Assembly: GCF_002102265.1 (NCBI RefSeq)
Contig: NZ_LQPG01000040.1
Location: 1-64,000, forward strand
Length of the DNA: 64,000 nucleotides
Reading direction: 5' to 3'
DNA from: Mycolicibacter longobardus
GTDB taxonomy: Bacteria > Actinomycetota > Actinomycetes > Mycobacteriales > Mycobacteriaceae
Made by a program: the position numbers and the translations under genes. The notes under the pieces were generated by a model that searched no databases, was not told where the DNA came from, and was given only the letters and a program-made list of their open reading frames with translations. Of this stretch, positions 61,930 through 64,000 are shown piece after piece; position 1 is the stretch's first letter; every line of letters begins with the position of its first letter.

Positions 61930-64000
61930 CGGACGGCGGCTCGGATCGGTTGTTCTCGGCTCCGCGGTTCTCCGCTCGGCGGCGGCCTTCGGCCTCACCG
62001 GACGGCGCCGGCGGGGGCGGGGGCGGGCTCGCACCGGGGTACGGCTGATACGGGGGGCGGTGCTGGGCAGGCGGATAGCCCTGCTGCTGCCAGTGCTGGG
62101 GTGGATACCAGTAGCCGGCCTGCTGCGGCTGCTGTTGCGGATGCTGCGGCGGCCAGCCGGGCGCGTGCCAGCCGGCCGGCGCACCGTAGTCGGGTTGGGT
62201 TCCCGGTGCCGCAGCGTCTCCGCCGCCGGGCGCGCCGTTGCTGCCGTTGGGGGTGTGACCGGCCTCGCCCGCCCTGGCCGCCGCCTCCTGGGACGCCTGC
62301 GCGATGGCGGCCTTGAACGCCGGCTCCGGCGTCGGCTGCGGCCACGGCTCGCCACGCTCGATGGCCAGCTCGCCGGGCGTCTTGATCGGCGGTTTGTCGG
62401 ACGGGACCCGACCGCCGAAGTCGTCGAACGTCGTCAACCGGGGCCGCTTGGCCACGTCGCCGAAGATCTTCTCCAGGTCAGCGCGGTGCAGCGTCTCCTT
62501 CTCCAGCAGTTCCCCGGCCAGAACGTCCAGGACGTCGCGGTACTCGGTGAGAATCTCCCAGGCCTCGGTGTGCGCGGCCTCGATGAGCTTGCGCACCTCG
62601 TCGTCGATGTCGCGGGCCACTTCGTGGGAGTAGTCAGACGCCGTGCCCATGGTGCGGCCCAAGAACGGATCGCCGTGGTCGGTGCCGTAGCGGACCGCGC
62701 CGAGCTTGGCGCTCATGCCGTATTCGGTGACCATGGCGCGGGCGACCTTGGTGGCCTTCTCGATGTCGGAGACCGCGCCGGTGGTGGGCTCGCGGAACAC
62801 CAGTTCCTCGGCAGCCCGCCCACCCATGGCGAAGACCAGCTGGGCGATCATCTCCGAGCGGGTGCGCAATCCCTTGTCCTCCTCGGGCACCGCCACCGCG
62901 TGCCCGCCGGTGCGGCCGCGAGCCAGAATCGTCACCTTGTAGACCGGGTCGATGTCGGGCATCGCCCACGCCGCCAGGGTGTGTCCGCCCTCGTGGTAGG
63001 CGGTGATCTTCTTCTCGTGCTCGCTGATGATCCGGCTCTTACGGCGCGGACCGCCGATCACCCGGTCCACGGCTTCCTCCAGCGCGGCGCCGGTGATGAC
63101 GGTGCCGTTCTCACGCGCGGTCAGCAGCGCCGCCTCGTTGATCACGTTGGCCAGGTCGGCGCCGGACATGCCGACGGTGCGCTTGGCCAGCCCGTCGAGA
63201 TCGGCGTCGGGTGCGATCGGCTTGCCCTTGGAGTGCACCCTCAGCACCGCGCGCCGACCCGCGATGTCGGGGTTGGTGACCGGGATCTGGCGGTCGAACC
63301 GGCCGGGCCGCAGCAGGGCCGGGTCGAGGATGTCGGGCCGGTTGGTGGCCGCGATCAGAATGACTCCGGCCCGCTCACCGAACCCGTCCATCTCCACCAG
63401 CAACTGGTTGAGGGTCTGCTCACGCTCGTCGTGTCCGCCGCCCATACCGGCGCCGCGCTGCCGGCCGACCGCGTCGATCTCGTCGACGAACACGATGCAG
63501 GGGCTGTTCTGTTTGGCCTGCTCGAACAGGTCCCGCACCCGGGAGGCGCCCACCCCGACGAACATCTCCACGAAGTCCGAGCCGGAGATGGTGAAGAAGG
63601 GCACGCCCGCCTCACCGGCGACCGCACGCGCCAGCAGGGTCTTGCCGGTACCCGGCGGGCCGTACAGCAGCACGCCTTTGGGGATCTTCGCGCCCAGCGC
63701 CTGGTACCTGGCAGGGTTCTGCAGGAAGTCCTTGATCTCGTAGAGCTCCTCGACCGCCTCGTCGACGCCGGCGACGTCGGCGAAGGTGGTCTTGGGCATG
63801 TCCTTGCCCAGCTGTTTGGCCCGCGACTTGCCGAACCCGAAGCCCATCCGGGCGCCGCCCTGCATCCGGGAGAACATCACGAACAGCCCGATCAGCAGCA
63901 GCATCGGCAGCATGTAGATCAGCAGCGAACCCAGCACGCTGCCCTGGTTGACGACGGTGTTGATCTCGGCTTTCTTAGCCGTCAACGCGGTGTAGAGCGG
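61922..64000 (-). CDS. ftsH: ATP-dependent zinc metalloprotease FtsH (N-terminus outside window)
   Basis: The visible part is 692 residues; about 70 residues of the N-terminus, with the first membrane span and part of the periplasmic domain, lie beyond the right edge. The second membrane span is at LLIYMLPMLLLIGLFVMF. The AAA domain has GPPGTGKT (Walker A), FVDEIDAVGRQRG (Walker B) and the second region of homology around ATNRPDILDPALLRPGR. The zinc site is HEGGH. A long Pro/Gln/Tyr-rich tail of about 120 residues follows, as in other mycobacteria. It degrades membrane and regulatory proteins. The gene leads the fol operon. Confidence 0.96.
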   Translation of the reverse strand, partial: PLYTALTAKKAEINTVVNQGSVLGSLLIYMLPMLLLIGLFVMFSRMQGGARMGFGFGKSRAKQLGKDMPKTTFADVAGVDEAVEELYEIKDFLQNPARYQALGAKIPKGVLLYGPPGTGKTLLARAVAGEAGVPFFTISGSDFVEMFVGVGASRVRDLFEQAKQNSPCIVFVDEIDAVGRQRGAGMGGGHDEREQTLNQLLVEMDGFGERAGVILIAATNRPDILDPALLRPGRFDRQIPVTNPDIAGRRAVLRVHSKGKPIAPDADLDGLAKRTVGMSGADLANVINEAALLTARENGTVITGAALEEAVDRVIGGPRRKSRIISEHEKKITAYHEGGHTLAAWAMPDIDPVYKVTILARGRTGGHAVAVPEEDKGLRTRSEMIAQLVFAMGGRAAEELVFREPTTGAVSDIEKATKVARAMVTEYGMSAKLGAVRYGTDHGDPFLGRTMGTASDYSHEVARDIDDEVRKLIEAAHTEAWEILTEYRDVLDVLAGELLEKETLHRADLEKIFGDVAKRPRLTTFDDFGGRVPSDKPPIKTPGELAIERGEPWPQPTPEPAFKAAIAQASQEAAARAGEAGHTPNGSNGAPGGGDAAAPGTQPDYGAPAGWHAPGWPPQHPQQQPQQAGYWYPPQHWQQQGYPPAQHRPPYQPYPGASPPPPPPAPSGEAEGRRRAENRGAENNRSEPPSGD

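Overview
The window is high-GC actinobacterial DNA from a non-tuberculous Mycobacterium (sensu lato). Gene content and order follow the Mycobacterium tuberculosis block from about Rv3548c to Rv3610c, compared here from memory. A 13E12-family gene, KstR and KstR2 operators, Lsr2, CarD and MhuD all point the same way. A member of the M. terrae group is possible but cannot be fixed from sequence alone. No tRNA, rRNA, CRISPR array or complete insertion sequence was seen, and no gap without a gene exceeds 300 bases.

Region 1 (1-343): the 5' end of a secreted-protein gene runs off the left edge, followed by a short intergenic stretch with a palindrome.

Region 2 (344-17660): KstR2 regulon for the last two steroid rings (HIP, the C/D-ring propionate). 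Two exact KstR2 operators (2071-2084 and 11981-11994) each lie between divergent units. They are two SDR genes versus echA20-ipdA-ipdB-ipdC, and fadE30-ipdF-like-kstR2-fadA6 versus fadD3-fadE31-fadE32-fadE33. A small TetR/VOC/DUF899 island sits where fdxB and Rv3555c are in M. tuberculosis. PPE64, which splits the kstR2 operon in M. tuberculosis, is absent. A choloylglycine-hydrolase-like gene is appended behind fadE33.

Region 3 (17665-23726): aspB, then accessory genes: a haemophore-like secreted protein, an unrecognised 422-residue protein, a 13E12 HNH protein with an SOS box over its start codon, a membrane protein and a twice-frameshifted hydrolase. nat is not seen here.

Region 4 (23788-36694): KstR regulon for rings A/B: hsaA-hsaC-hsaB (hsaD missing), kshB, fadE34 and kstR, with three KstR operators. 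A 1391-residue nitrate reductase/flavoprotein fusion is inserted between the Rv3572-like gene and fadE34.

Region 5 (36723-49505): housekeeping and envelope genes: GDPD, TrmH-type methyltransferase, cysS, a Met-rich secreted protein, ispF-ispD-carD, lpqE, radA, an Rv3587c-like gene, canB, mutY, a hydrolase, mhuD and lpqF. disA, which follows radA in M. tuberculosis, is absent: radA and the Rv3587c-like gene share one CTAG as their stops.

Region 6 (49576-64000): clpC1, lsr2, lysS, coaX, panD, panC and an Rv3603c-like gene, then two membrane proteins, folK-folB-folP1-folE and the 3' part of ftsH. All read leftwards, most with overlapping stops and starts.

Together the left half encodes most of the enzymes that take the steroid nucleus from 9-hydroxylation to propionyl-CoA, acetyl-CoA and succinyl-CoA, under two TetR repressors. 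The right half covers folate, pantothenate/CoA and isoprenoid precursors, tRNA charging, nucleoid structure and proteostasis. No clearly new multi-gene system was found. The best leads are the losses (hsaD, disA) and the gains (choloylglycine-hydrolase-like gene, nitrate reductase fusion) relative to the standard locus.
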